Assembly: GCF_013377085.1 (NCBI RefSeq)
Contig: NZ_JACAAX010000009.1
Location: 87,361-151,360 of the forward strand
From: Rhodoplanes sp.
GTDB taxonomy: Bacteria > Pseudomonadota > Alphaproteobacteria > Rhizobiales > Xanthobacteraceae
Reading direction: 5' to 3'
DNA: 64,000 nt
The notes beneath the pieces were generated by a model. The model had not been told where the DNA came from, made no database searches, and was given only the letters and a program-made list of their open reading frames with translations. Position numbers and translations under genes: made by a program. This document shows positions 9,672 through 18,473 of this stretch, piece after piece (position 1 is the first letter of the stretch; each line of letters starts with the position of its first letter).

Positions 9672-9848
9672 GCACCCCCCTCCCTGTCCCTCCCCCACAA
9701 GGGGGGAGGGAACGCAAGAGCCGCCCCGTCCTGCTCGGGCTCATCGCGGTTTTGATCGTGTCGTGCTTTCGGCCGCGATGGCGTTGCCTCTCGCCGCAGC
9801 CTGCTCCCTCCCCCCTTGTGGGGGAGGGTCGGGGAGGGGGTGAGCCCC
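9672..9848. repeat. bipartite palindromic repeat, family A, copy 1
   Basis: Two hairpin arms built on CCCTCCCCC / GGGGGAGGG lie at 9684-9712 and 9806-9843 and face each other across about 95 bases. The outer ends (GGGGCACCCCCC and GGGGGTGAGCCCC) are roughly complementary. The same arrangement is at 17813-17979. It lies between the convergent ends of the RND pump and epmB genes, where it could end transcription from both sides. Confidence 0.75.
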
Positions 9849-9895
9849 GAATGCGGAGCCCACCTTCGGTCCCGCGCCCCTGAACGACGGACGAC

Positions 9896-11029
9896 CTACG
9901 CCTCGGTCTCCCGTCCGTCCCGGTCGTCCTCCTCCGGCACCGGCTCCATGTCCTCCGGCGCCGGCGGGTAGGTGTGGGTGCGGCCCTGCAAATCCTCCAC
10001 CTCGTAATGCATGGTGCCGCCGGGCTCGCAGGCGGCAGCAGTCGGTCCGAGATAGGTCGGCCCGACCGGCACCTTGCCGGCGCCGCCCGGCAGATCCAGC
10101 ACATAGGTCGGCTGGGCGAGGCCGGAGACGCGGCCGCGCAGGCGGCGCATCAGCGCCTGCCCTGCGGCCAGCGTCGTACGCAGATGCGCCGTGCCGGGCG
10201 CGAGGTCGCCGTGGTGCAGATAGTAGGGTTTTATGCGCGCGGCGACGAAGGCCCTCATCAGCTCGGCCAAGGTCTTGTCGTCGTCGTTGACGCCCTTGAG
10301 CAGCACCGACTGCGACAGCATCGGGATGCCGGCGTCGATCAGCAGGGCGCAGGCTTTTCGCGCTGCATCGGTCAGCTCGCGCGGATGGTTGGCGTGCAGC
10401 ACCACATAGGTCGCCTTGCCCGAGCTCTTCAGCGCCGCGATCAGCGCCGGCGTGATCGCCTCCGGCACCGCCACCGGCACCCGGGTGTGAAAGCGGACGA
10501 CCCGCACATGCTCGATCTCGGCGATCGCGCGCAGCACGGCGCCGAGCTTGCCGGGCGGCAGGATCAGCGGGTCGCCGCCGGTGAAGATCACCTCGAAGAT
10601 CTCGCGATGGCCACGGATATACTCGAGCGCCGCGACGATCTTGCGCGGCGACAGCGTCGGCCGGCCGGACGGCCCCACCATGGCGCGGCGGAAGCAGAAG
10701 CGGCAATAGACCGGGCAGACATGCACGAGCTTGAGCAGCACCCGGTCCGGATAGCGGTGCACCACGCCTTCGACCGGAGTCATGGCGTCGTCGCCGATCG
10801 GGTCGTCGCGCTCCTCGGGGGCGGTGTCGAGCTCGGCCGGATCGGGGATGAACTGGCGGGCGATCGGGTCGTTCGGATCGGCAGGATCGATCAGCGCGGC
10901 GAGCGCCGGCGGCACCGCCACGGCATAGCACGCCGCCACCGCGTCGAGCGCGGCCACGTCCTCGGCCCGCACCAAGCCTTCGGCGAAAAGCTCGGCGGCG
11001 CTGCGCAGGGTTTTGGGGGGTGAGGTCAT
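9896..11029 (-). CDS. epmB: EF-P (R)-beta-lysine 2,3-aminomutase, radical SAM
   Basis: This 377-residue protein has the radical-SAM cluster motif CPVYCRFC (C105, C109, C112), GGDPL, and later PLP/lysine-aminomutase segments such as YYLHHGDL. It matches the KamA/EpmB family, in which S-adenosylmethionine cleavage drives conversion of L-alpha-lysine to beta-lysine. Lysine fermenters also have KamA, but here the gene is next to epmA and efp, so the EF-P modification role is favoured. The ATG start gives the usual N-terminal length. The acidic C-terminal tail (about 20 residues) is variable. It is read toward the RND genes, apart from epmA by a repeat-filled gap. Confidence 0.88.
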   Translation of the reverse strand: MTSPPKTLRSAAELFAEGLVRAEDVAALDAVAACYAVAVPPALAALIDPADPNDPIARQFIPDPAELDTAPEERDDPIGDDAMTPVEGVVHRYPDRVLLKLVHVCPVYCRFCFRRAMVGPSGRPTLSPRKIVAALEYIRGHREIFEVIFTGGDPLILPPGKLGAVLRAIAEIEHVRVVRFHTRVPVAVPEAITPALIAALKSSGKATYVVLHANHPRELTDAARKACALLIDAGIPMLSQSVLLKGVNDDDKTLAELMRAFVAARIKPYYLHHGDLAPGTAHLRTTLAAGQALMRRLRGRVSGLAQPTYVLDLPGGAGKVPVGPTYLGPTAAACEPGGTMHYEVEDLQGRTHTYPPAPEDMEPVPEEDDRDGRETEA

Positions 11030-11093
11030 CGGGGGTGCTATCCTGGCCTCAGCGATACGCCAGTGCTACGGCACTCACAAGGCACGGCGCCGG

Positions 11094-11246
11094 CTCTCCT
11101 TCTCCCCGCGCGCGGGGAGAAGGTGGCTCGCCGCAAAGCGGCGAGACGGATGAGGGGGCGTCGCGTGGATACGGAAGCGCCCCCTCACCCGGATCGCCTG
11201 CCTGCGGCATGCGATCCGACCTCTCCCCGCACGCGGGGAGAGGTGA
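11094..11246. repeat. bipartite palindromic repeat, family B
   Basis: An arm with CTCCCCGCGCGCGGGGAG (11102-11119) and a second hairpin CTCGCCGCAAAGCGGCGAG are mirrored by CTCTCCCCGCACGCGGGGAG near 11221, with AGGGGGCG / CGCCCCCT facing inward. The element fills the gap between epmA (upstream) and epmB (downstream), both on the minus strand, so it may weaken readthrough between them. Confidence 0.7.
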
Positions 11247-11272
11247 CGGTGGCGCATTTTCGCGAAAGGGCC

Positions 11273-12316
11273 TCACGGTTCCGCCACCGGGGTCCAGATC
11301 ACGGCGTCGATGCGGGGCGCGCCTGTGGCGAGCATCACCAGCCGGTCGAAGCCGAGCGCGCAGCCCGAGGCGTCCGGCATCACGGCGAGGGCGGCCAGAA
11401 AATCCTCGTCGATCGGATAGCGCTCGCCGTAGACGCGGGCTTTTTCCGCCATCTCGGCCTCGAACCGACGTCTCTGCTCGGCCGGATCGGTCAGCTCGCC
11501 AAAGCCGTTGGCGAGCTCGACCCGGCAGACATAGAGCTCGAAGCGCTCGGCGACCCGTGGGTCGTGCGCGGTCGGCCGCGCCAGCGCGGCCTCGGCGGTC
11601 GGGTATTCGGTGAGCAAAGTCGGGCGGCCGATGCCGAGGTTCGGCTCGATGCGCTCGACCAGCACGCGGCTGAACACGTCCGACCAGGTGTCGTCGGCGG
11701 CGGTTCGAATCCCCGCTTCCGTAGCGGCGGCCGCCAGGGCCTCCCGGTCGGTCTCGGCCCCCGCGACGGTGGCCAGAAGGTCGATGCCGGAATGGCGAAA
11801 AAACGCCTCGGCGACCGTGACGCGCTCGGGTTCGGCGAACGGGTCGGCCTCGGCGCCCCGGAAGGCGACGCGGGTGATCCCGGTCGTCTCGGCGGCGAGC
11901 GCCAGAACGTCCGCACAGTCGGCCATCACGGCCGCGACCGGCGCACCCGCCCGGTACCACTCCAGCATGGTGAACTCCGGGTGATGGAGGGCGCCGCGCT
12001 CGCGGTTGCGGAAGACGTGGCCGAGGGCGAACAGGCGGGGCTCGCCGGCGGCCAACAGCTTCTTGCAGGCGAGCTCGGGGGACGTGTGCAGGTAGAGGGG
12101 CCGGCGCGCCGTGTCGGGGCCGACCTGCTCGGTTGCGAAGGCGTGCAGATGCGCCTCGTTGCCGGGCGAGACCTGCAGGGCGGCGGGGTCGACCTCGACG
12201 AAATCCTGTGCCGCCAGATGGGCCCGCAGGCGCGCCGCGATGCGGTTGCGGGCGAGGAGCAGCGGCCGCCGGTCGGCATGGACGTGCGGCGTCCACCAGG
12301 GCGAGGCCGCCGTCAT
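11273..12316 (-). CDS. epmA: EF-P lysine ligase, truncated LysRS-like
   Basis: This 347-residue protein is a class II synthetase core without the anticodon-binding domain of lysyl-tRNA synthetase, which is the EpmA/PoxA/GenX layout. Motif 2 is visible ([20 protein letters not shown]), as is a motif 3-like [12 protein letters not shown] near the end. It would activate (R)-beta-lysine as an adenylate and attach it to a lysine of EF-P. The substrate is made by EpmB, encoded downstream, and the acceptor gene efp is divergent, so the module is complete. The ATG at 12316 begins the family homology. Confidence 0.9.
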   Translation of the reverse strand: MTAASPWWTPHVHADRRPLLLARNRIAARLRAHLAAQDFVEVDPAALQVSPGNEAHLHAFATEQVGPDTARRPLYLHTSPELACKKLLAAGEPRLFALGHVFRNRERGALHHPEFTMLEWYRAGAPVAAVMADCADVLALAAETTGITRVAFRGAEADPFAEPERVTVAEAFFRHSGIDLLATVAGAETDREALAAAATEAGIRTAADDTWSDVFSRVLVERIEPNLGIGRPTLLTEYPTAEAALARPTAHDPRVAERFELYVCRVELANGFGELTDPAEQRRRFEAEMAEKARVYGERYPIDEDFLAALAVMPDASGCALGFDRLVMLATGAPRIDAVIWTPVAEP

Positions 12317-12542
12317 GGCGCTGCCGGCCCGTCAATGGGCGACCCAAGTCCCTGAAAAATATCGCTCATTCCGCCAACTCCGCGGTCCGGCCGCGGCTCG
12401 CCGGCAGCCCTCGGCCACACCGAAAAGAACTGGCGGACCGGCCCAGGATCAGTATGTTGCACGCCACGACACCACGGTTTCCGGGTCTGGTCGCCGCTCA
12501 TGCAGGCGCGCCCCTGCTCCCCCGCAACAAGGATTTACGCAC

Positions 12543-13109
12543 GTGAAGGTTATCGCCAGCTCGCTCCGGAAGGGCAACATCGTCGATCTCGAGGGGAGGC
12601 TCTACGTCATTCTGAGCGCCGAGAACATCCATCCCGGCAAGGGCACCCCGGTCACCCAGCTCGACATGCGCCGGCTCTCCGACGGAGTGAAGTCGTCGCA
12701 GCGCTACAAGACCACCGACCAGGTCGAGCGCGCCCATGTCGAGGAGCGCGAGTACCAGTATCTCTACCAGGACCCCGACGGCTTCCATTTCATGCACATG
12801 GAGAGCTACGACCAGGTCGCCGCGTCCGAGGACGTGGTCGGCGACATGGCCGTGTACCTGGCGCCCGAGATGAAGTGCAAGCTCTCGGTGCACGAGGGCG
12901 TCGTCGTCGGCCTCGAGCTGCCGCAGCGCGTCATCCTCGAGGTGGTCGAGACCGAGCCGGCCATGAAGGGCCAGACCGCATCGTCGTCCTACAAGCCGGC
13001 CATGCTGTCGAACGGCCTGCGCACGGGCGTGCCGCCGCATATCGGTGCCGGCACCCGCATCGTCGTGTCGACCGCCGACGGGTCCTATGTGGAGCGGGCG
13101 AAGGATTGA
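12543..13109 (+). CDS. efp: translation elongation factor P
   Basis: The 188-residue product starts at GTG 12543 ([18 protein letters not shown]), as in related alphaproteobacterial EF-Ps; the open frame upstream has no family similarity. Three beta-barrel domains are expected. The modification loop reads HPGKGTP, with the target lysine at residue 33, equivalent to E. coli Lys34. The C-terminal domain ends [16 protein letters not shown], close to the family signature. EF-P binds between the P and E sites and helps peptide-bond formation at consecutive prolines. epmA and epmB lie divergently upstream. Confidence 0.95.
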   Translation: MKVIASSLRKGNIVDLEGRLYVILSAENIHPGKGTPVTQLDMRRLSDGVKSSQRYKTTDQVERAHVEEREYQYLYQDPDGFHFMHMESYDQVAASEDVVGDMAVYLAPEMKCKLSVHEGVVVGLELPQRVILEVVETEPAMKGQTASSSYKPAMLSNGLRTGVPPHIGAGTRIVVSTADGSYVERAKD

Positions 13110-13129
13110 GGGGTACCCCGCCTCTCCTT

Positions 13130-13233
13130 CGTCGTTCCGGGGCGCCGCGCAGCGGCGAGCCCGGAACCCATAATCCCGGTCTGTGAGTATGGATTCCGGG
13201 CTCGCGGGCTTTCAGCCCGCGCCCCGGAATGAC
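13130..13233. repeat. bipartite palindromic repeat, family C, copy 1
   Basis: The element opens CGTCGTTCCGGGGC and closes GCCCCGGAATGAC, so its ends are inverted repeats. Inside are two hairpins, TTCCGGGG...CCCGGAA and ATTCCGGGCTCGCGGGCT...CCCGCG. Four more copies occur in the window. It separates the convergent ends of efp and the aspartate dehydrogenase-like gene. Confidence 0.85.
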
Positions 13234-13242
13234 CGAAACTCC

Positions 13243-14049
13243 CTACGTCCCCACCCGCAGCGGCGACCGCATCTTGGCGAGCGCGGCCAGCACCGACAGG
13301 GCCGTGATGCGGCCGGTGCGGGGGTTTTCCGAGGGGACGTTCTCGATCGACATCGAGAGCTTGGCCGAGTCCGAGTCGACCTCGATGGTGTGGCAGTTGC
13401 GCTGCACCGAAGGGTCGGCCCAGATCTCGATGGTGGTGCGGTCGGGCCCGATGCCGGCCAGCGCCAGCGCGGCGACGACGTTGACATTGGCCGGGAAGCC
13501 GATCGCCGCCTCGCGGGCCGTGCCGGCGAACACCCGCAGCGGCTCGGCCAGATGGTCGACCGAGATGCCGTGCTCGACCAGATAGGGAGCGCCGGCGAGC
13601 CCCCGCGGCGGCTTGCGGGTCACCATCCGGACCGAGTGGATGGTTCCCTGCGCGGCCGCCGTGACGGCGTCGAGCCCGATCAGCGCGCCGGTCGGCACGA
13701 TGATCTGGCCGCCCTTGCTCTTGGCCAGATCGATCAGCTCCGGGCGCGACAGCAGGGCGCCGGCGCTGAGCACCATCACGCGCTTGCGGGCCGACAGCAT
13801 CGGCCGGCAGATGTCCTCCAGCACGCTGGCCGGCGCGCATTCGACCACCAGGTCGGCATGCGACGGCATCGCCTCCAGCTTGACGATCGGGCAGGGGATG
13901 CTCTGCTGCTCCAGCCAGGCGCGCGCCTTGCCCTGGTCGCGGGCGGCGACGCAGGCGAGCTCCAGGCCCGGCATGCCGTCGGCGAGCGCCCGGACGACGG
14001 TCCGCCCGATGATGCCGAGACCCGCGATTCCGATCCGCATCGGCACCAT
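13243..14049 (-). CDS. L-aspartate dehydrogenase-like protein (NadX family)
   Basis: This 268-residue protein starts with a Rossmann NAD(P) motif, IGIAGLGIIGRTVV, and continues with the features of the aspartate dehydrogenase family, including VVECAPASVLED, LSAGALLSR and PANVNVVAALALAGIG. Family members catalyse NAD(P)-dependent oxidative deamination of aspartate, or the reverse amination, and can feed NAD synthesis through iminoaspartate; the in vivo role here is not known. The ATG at 14049 is preceded by GGGAAGG on the coding strand; the ATG at 14040 is an alternative. It is divergent from a tripartite-transporter receptor gene, about 100 bases apart. Confidence 0.8.
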   Translation of the reverse strand: MVPMRIGIAGLGIIGRTVVRALADGMPGLELACVAARDQGKARAWLEQQSIPCPIVKLEAMPSHADLVVECAPASVLEDICRPMLSARKRVMVLSAGALLSRPELIDLAKSKGGQIIVPTGALIGLDAVTAAAQGTIHSVRMVTRKPPRGLAGAPYLVEHGISVDHLAEPLRVFAGTAREAAIGFPANVNVVAALALAGIGPDRTTIEIWADPSVQRNCHTIEVDSDSAKLSMSIENVPSENPRTGRITALSVLAALAKMRSPLRVGT

Positions 14050-14154
14050 TTTAGCCTTCCCGTCCGTCGGTTTTGCTGCAACCCTGCCGCCGCCGGGTTA
14101 TCATGGCTGCAGTTTTTTCATATCCGAACGCTCCGATCAAACAAGGAGGAACCG

Positions 14155-15135
14155 ATGTTCCGTGCCACGCTCAAGGTGGTTTTATCGGCCGTGATCGCGC
14201 TCGCCGCGACGGCGATCGCGGGCGCCCAGGATTTCCCCAACAGGCCCCTCACCATGGTGATCCCGTTCGCGGCGGGCGGTCCGACCGACGTGCTCGGGCG
14301 AATTGTCGCACAGCGGCTCGGCGAGGTGCTGGGACAGCAGGTCGTGGTCGAGAATGTCGGCGGCGCCGGCGGCGGTAACGGCAGCCAGCGGGTCGCCAAT
14401 GCCCCGGCGGACGGCTACACGATGGTGCTCGGCACGGTCGGCACCCACGCCCAGAACCAGACCCTCTACAAGCGCCCCCTCTACAACGCCGAGGGCGATT
14501 TCACCCCGGTCGCGCTGCTCGCCGACGTGCCGATCGTGCTGGTGATCCGCAAGGATCTGCCGGTGAAGAACTTCAAGGATTTTCTCGCCTACGCCAAGGC
14601 CAACGCGGCCAAGATGACGTTCGCCTCGGCCGGCGCCGGCTCGGCCTCCCACCTCGCCTGCACGGTGTTCAACACCGCGGCCGGGTTGCCGATCACCCAC
14701 GTGCCCTATCGCGGCACCGGGCCGGCCATGCAGGATCTCCAGGGCGGGCGCGTCGACTATCTGTGCGACATGATCTCGACCGCCAAGCCGCAGATCGACG
14801 GCGGCGCCGTCAAGCCGATCGCCATCCTGACCAAGGACCGCTCGCCGGCGCTGCCCGATCTGTCGTCCGCCATCGAGGAAGGGACCCAGGTCGAGGCCTA
14901 TACGTGGAACGCGATCTTCCTGCCCAAGAACGCGCCGAAGCCGATCGTCGCCAAGCTGAACGCCGCGCTGGTCGAGACCCTGAAGACCCCATGGGTGCGT
15001 GAGCGCCTGGAGGGTCTCGGCGCCGTCGTGGTGGCGCCCGACCGCCAGACGCCGGAATATCTCACCAGCTTCGTGAAGAGCGAGATCGAAAAGTGGGCGG
15101 CGCCCATCAAGGCGAGCGGCGTCCAGGTGGAGTGA
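14155..15135 (+). CDS. tripartite tricarboxylate transporter receptor (Bug/TctC family)
   Basis: The ATG at 14155 follows AAGGAGGA. The 326-residue product has a signal peptide (about 1-24, ending AIAGAQ) and then the family opening FPNRPLTMVIPFAAGGPTDV. Other typical segments are VENVGGAGG, ADGYTM and HVPYRGTGPAMQDL. Bug proteins are periplasmic receptors for small carboxylates or amino acids, delivering them to a TctAB membrane part. No TctA or TctB is encoded beside it, so it is an orphan receptor. Its divergent neighbour, an aspartate dehydrogenase-like gene, suggests, without proof, a dicarboxylate or amino-acid ligand. Confidence 0.9.
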   Translation: MFRATLKVVLSAVIALAATAIAGAQDFPNRPLTMVIPFAAGGPTDVLGRIVAQRLGEVLGQQVVVENVGGAGGGNGSQRVANAPADGYTMVLGTVGTHAQNQTLYKRPLYNAEGDFTPVALLADVPIVLVIRKDLPVKNFKDFLAYAKANAAKMTFASAGAGSASHLACTVFNTAAGLPITHVPYRGTGPAMQDLQGGRVDYLCDMISTAKPQIDGGAVKPIAILTKDRSPALPDLSSAIEEGTQVEAYTWNAIFLPKNAPKPIVAKLNAALVETLKTPWVRERLEGLGAVVVAPDRQTPEYLTSFVKSEIEKWAAPIKASGVQVE

Positions 15136-15161
15136 TACGAGCATCCGGGTGAACAGTTCGC

Positions 15162-15270
15162 CGTCATTCCGGGGCGCCGCGAAGCCGCGAACCCGGAATC
15201 CAGCGGTGTGCTCCGAACTTCCGGCTGGATTCCGGGTTCGCGGACCTTCGGTCCGCACCCCGGAATGACG
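15162..15270. repeat. bipartite palindromic repeat, family C, copy 2
   Basis: The ends CGTCATTCCGGGGC and ACCCCGGAATGACG are inverted repeats, with inner hairpins GCCGCGAAGCCGCG and TCGCGGACCTTCGGTCCGC. It lies between the convergent ends of the Bug receptor and chemoreceptor genes. Confidence 0.85.
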
Positions 15271-15289
15271 GCTCTGGGAATGCGCCCTG

Positions 15290-16996
15290 CTACGCCGCCC
15301 GCAGGGTGGCGAGGAACTGATCGACCTCCTGGCGCAACGTCTCGGCCTGCCCGGCGAGGCCGTCGGCGGCCTGGGTGACGTCGGCGGCGGCCACGCCCGC
15401 CTCCTCGATGGCGCCGCTGATGCCGGTAATGTTCTGCGAGACGTCGCGGGTGCCGCTCGCCGCCTGCTGCACGTTGCGGGTGATCTCCTTGGTCGCCGCG
15501 TTCTGCTCCTCGACCGCGGCGGCGATGGAGGAGGAGATCTCGTTGACCGCCATGATGGTGCCGGCGACGCGCCGGATGGCGTCGACGGCACCTTGGGTCT
15601 CGCCCTGGATGGCGGCGATCTGGGCCCGGATGTCCTCGGTCGCCTTGGCGGTCTGGGTCGCCAGCGACTTCACCTCGCTCGCCACCACGGCGAAGCCCTT
15701 GCCGGCCTCGCCGGCGCGCGCCGCCTCGATGGTGGCGTTGAGGGCCAACAGGTTGGTCTGGCTGGCGATGTCGTTGATGAGGTTGACCACCTCACCGATC
15801 TTCTGCGCCGTCTCGGCCAGCCCGGAGACGCTGGCATTGGTGCGCTGGCTCTCGTCGGCGGCCTGCTTGGCCGTCGTCGCCGAACGGGCGACCTGCTGGC
15901 CGATCTCGCCGATCGACGCGGCGAGCTCCTCGGCGGCGGCCGCCACGGTCTCGACATTGGCGGTCGCCTGGGTGGCGCCGGAGGCGACCGTGCAGGCCTG
16001 CTGACGCGTGCTCTCGGCCGAGCTCGCCAGCGAGCGCGCCGTCGTTTGCATGGCGAGGGCGGCCGCGAGCACCGCCTCGACGATGCCGCGCACCTTGGCC
16101 TCGAAGGTCGTGGCGAGCCCGGCGAGCGCGCGCTTGCGCTCCGCCTCGGTCTCCTGCTTGTGCGTGTCCTGCTCGGCGCGCAGGTGCTGCACCGCGATCG
16201 CGTTGTCCTTGAACACCTGGACGGTGCGCGCCATCTCGCCGATCTCGTCGTGCCGGTGGGTGTCGGCGACGGCGCCGTCGAGCTCGCCGGCGCTGAGCGC
16301 GGCCATGCGGGTGCGCAGGCGCGACAGCGGGTTGACGATGCTGCGGGCGACCAGCCAGGCGATCGCGATCGAGACCAGCATGAACACGCCGATCACCATC
16401 GCGGCGGTTCGCGCCGTGTCCCAGAAGGCGGTGTCGATGGCGTCGGTGTACACGGCGGCCGCGATCATCATGTTCCAGGGCGTGAAACCGCGAACATAGG
16501 CGACCTTGTCGAGCGGGATCGTGCTGCCGCCGCGTGGAAAAGCGTAGCGGTGCGTGCCCTGGCCGCCGCGGGCGATCTCCAGCATCCGGGTGGCGAAGGC
16601 CTGCCCGTTGGCGTCCCGGAGCTTGTTCACGTCCTTGCCGACCAGGCCCGGATTGCCGCCATTCACCACGCAGAGGCCGGTCTCGTAGTCGTAGATGAAG
16701 GCGTAGTTGGTGTTGTCCTCGAACCGCATTTCTCGCGCGGCGTCGAACAGGCGCTTCTTCGCCTCGGCGTCCGTCATGGCGCCCGACTTCGCCTGGCCAT
16801 GGTAGTAGCTCGCCAGCGACCAGATCGAGTCGACGAAGGTGTGGGCCCGCTCGGTGCGCTCGGCCATCAGCTCGGTCCGTGCGATCAGCAGCACCGTGAT
16901 GGCGACGAGACCCATGAAGACGGCGCCGACGATGGTCATCACGGCGAGCTTGGCGGGGATCGATCGGCGGGCAAGGACGCTCAGGAGCTTCTTCAT
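15290..16996 (-). CDS. methyl-accepting chemotaxis protein with Cache sensor
   Basis: The ATG at 16996 is preferred because [20 protein letters not shown] is a typical chemoreceptor start; a GTG 11 codons upstream is possible. The 568-residue protein has TM1 (about 19-41), a periplasmic single-Cache region with [19 protein letters not shown] and [14 protein letters not shown]2 (about 180-200), HAMP, and a long cytoplasmic signalling domain whose tip reads [16 protein letters not shown]. No CWxxF-type CheR-tethering pentapeptide is seen at the C-terminus. It would sense a small extracellular ligand and control a CheA kinase. No che genes are nearby, so it is an orphan receptor. Confidence 0.9.
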   Translation of the reverse strand: MKKLLSVLARRSIPAKLAVMTIVGAVFMGLVAITVLLIARTELMAERTERAHTFVDSIWSLASYYHGQAKSGAMTDAEAKKRLFDAAREMRFEDNTNYAFIYDYETGLCVVNGGNPGLVGKDVNKLRDANGQAFATRMLEIARGGQGTHRYAFPRGGSTIPLDKVAYVRGFTPWNMMIAAAVYTDAIDTAFWDTARTAAMVIGVFMLVSIAIAWLVARSIVNPLSRLRTRMAALSAGELDGAVADTHRHDEIGEMARTVQVFKDNAIAVQHLRAEQDTHKQETEAERKRALAGLATTFEAKVRGIVEAVLAAALAMQTTARSLASSAESTRQQACTVASGATQATANVETVAAAAEELAASIGEIGQQVARSATTAKQAADESQRTNASVSGLAETAQKIGEVVNLINDIASQTNLLALNATIEAARAGEAGKGFAVVASEVKSLATQTAKATEDIRAQIAAIQGETQGAVDAIRRVAGTIMAVNEISSSIAAAVEEQNAATKEITRNVQQAASGTRDVSQNITGISGAIEEAGVAAADVTQAADGLAGQAETLRQEVDQFLATLRAA

Positions 16997-17164
16997 GGAC
17001 GGGCCTCGTCGTGCCGGACCAAACGTCACGGCATCTGCGAACTCGCCCTAAGTCTCTCGACCTAGTTCCTTAAGAAGAGCTTTCGAGCCGGCCTGTTCTG
17101 CACGCAGCGCATGACGATGCCGCGTCTGTCGCGCCGCCGCCAGGGCGGGTCATCCCAGGGCGGC

Positions 17165-17767
17165 TCATCCCATATTGGTGCGGCTGCGGATCGCCGTGGT
17201 CAGCGTGCCCTCGTCGAGATAGTCGAGCTCGCCGCCGACCGGCACGCCGTGGGCGAGGCCCGTCACTTTCACGCCGGCGTCGCTCAACAGGTCGGTGATG
17301 TAGTGCGCCGTGGTCTGGCCGTCGACCGTGGCGTTGAGGGCGAGGATCACCTCGCTCACCTCGCCGGCATGGGCCCGTGTCACCAGCGACGCGATGGCGA
17401 GGTCCTCCGGCCCGACGCCGTCGAGCGGCGACAGCGTGCCGCCGAGCACGTGATAGCGAGCATTGACCGCATTGGCGCGTTCCAGCGCCCACAGATCCGC
17501 GACGTCGGCGACCACCACGATGATACCGGGGTCGCGCCGCGGGTCGCTGCATACCGTGCAGGGATTCTTGCTGTCGAGATTGCCGCAGACGCGGCACACC
17601 GTGACGGTGTCCATCACGGTCTGCAGGGCGGTGGCGAGCGGCGCCATCAGGAGGTCGCGCTTCTTGACCAGATGCAGCGCGGCGCGGCGCGCCGAGCGCG
17701 GCCCCAGTCCCGGCAGCTTCGCCAGGATCTGGATCAGGCGCTCGATCTCGGGGCCGGCGGCACTCAT
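17165..17767 (-). CDS. recR: recombination mediator RecR
   Basis: The 200-residue protein shows the RecR order: helix-hairpin-helix near [19 protein letters not shown], a four-cysteine zinc finger [16 protein letters not shown], a Toprim domain ([16 protein letters not shown]) and a C-terminal [16 protein letters not shown]. RecR works with RecO and RecF to load RecA on gapped DNA. It is the third gene of a minus-strand dnaX-ybaB-recR set, a common bacterial arrangement. A family A repeat separates it from ybaB. Confidence 0.95.
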   Translation of the reverse strand: MSAAGPEIERLIQILAKLPGLGPRSARRAALHLVKKRDLLMAPLATALQTVMDTVTVCRVCGNLDSKNPCTVCSDPRRDPGIIVVVADVADLWALERANAVNARYHVLGGTLSPLDGVGPEDLAIASLVTRAHAGEVSEVILALNATVDGQTTAHYITDLLSDAGVKVTGLAHGVPVGGELDYLDEGTLTTAIRSRTNMG

Positions 17768-17812
17768 CGCCGATCGTGTCTCGGAGGTCGCGTCTCAGAA
17801 GCGCGGAGCTCG

Positions 17813-17979
17813 GGGCTTACCCCCCTCCCCACCCCTCCCCCGCAAGGGGGGAGGGAGCAGGCAGCGGAGATCCAAGAGGTCATCGAAAACAACAATACGA
17901 CCGCTCCAAATCGAGACCGCGTCGCGGTTCTAGCGTTCCCTCCCCCCTTGTGGGGGAGGGACAGGGAGGGGGGTAGCCC
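17813..17979. repeat. bipartite palindromic repeat, family A, copy 2
   Basis: The ends GGGCTTACCCCC and GGGGGTAGCCC are inverted repeats. Arms CCCCTCCCCCGCAAGGGGGG and CCCTCCCCCCTTGTGGGGGA face each other. The element sits between ybaB and recR, inside an otherwise conserved gene set, where it may attenuate recR expression or separate the transcripts. Confidence 0.75.
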
Positions 17980-18021
17980 AGACCGCCGGGCTCTCGTCTC
18001 ATCCCGCTCGCGCCATCGTTC

Positions 18022-18342
18022 TCAGAACAGCTTCATGCCGGGCGGGATCGGCAAGCCGCCGGTGAGGCCTTGCATCTTCTCGGCGAGCAGAACGTCGGCC
18101 TTGCGCTTGGCGTCGGCATGCGCGGCGACGATCAGATCCTCCAGCACCTCGGTCTCGTCCGGCTTCATCAGCGACGGGTCGACCGTGATCTTCTTCAGCT
18201 CGCCCTTCGGCGTCACCGTCACGGCGACCAGGCCGCCGCCGGACGAGCCCTGAACCTCGATTTGATCGAGCTCGGCTTGGAGCGTCTCCATCTTGCCTTT
18301 GAGCTCGGCGGCCTGCTTCATCAGGCCGAGAAAGTTCGCCAT
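18022..18342 (-). CDS. ybaB: nucleoid-associated protein, YbaB/EbfC family
   Basis: The ATG at 18342 gives MANFLGLMKQAAELKGKME, the family start; a TTG five codons earlier is open but less likely. The 106-residue product has the helix, KMETLQAELDQIEVQGSSGGG, central strands and a C-terminal amphipathic helix, ending LPIPPGMKLF as family members do. These dimers bind DNA and may act with RecR in repair. It lies between dnaX and recR on the same strand. Confidence 0.92.
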   Translation of the reverse strand: MANFLGLMKQAAELKGKMETLQAELDQIEVQGSSGGGLVAVTVTPKGELKKITVDPSLMKPDETEVLEDLIVAAHADAKRKADVLLAEKMQGLTGGLPIPPGMKLF

Positions 18343-18473
18343 GGTCGCCTCGTGCAATTGGCGGGCGCGGACGCCTCGCGGTGGAGCATGTCGTCGGGCC
18401 CGGCCCGGCGGTGGTCCGGAATGCGGGACTCAAAGTCTTAACGTCGGCGGAGCCTACGCGAACAGGCCCCCGA

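Noticed and set aside
6264..9698. Very long minus-strand open frame antisense to the AcrB-type gene
   Set aside because: It has a His/Arg/Asp/Leu-rich composition typical of the antisense frame of high-GC coding DNA and no family similarity.
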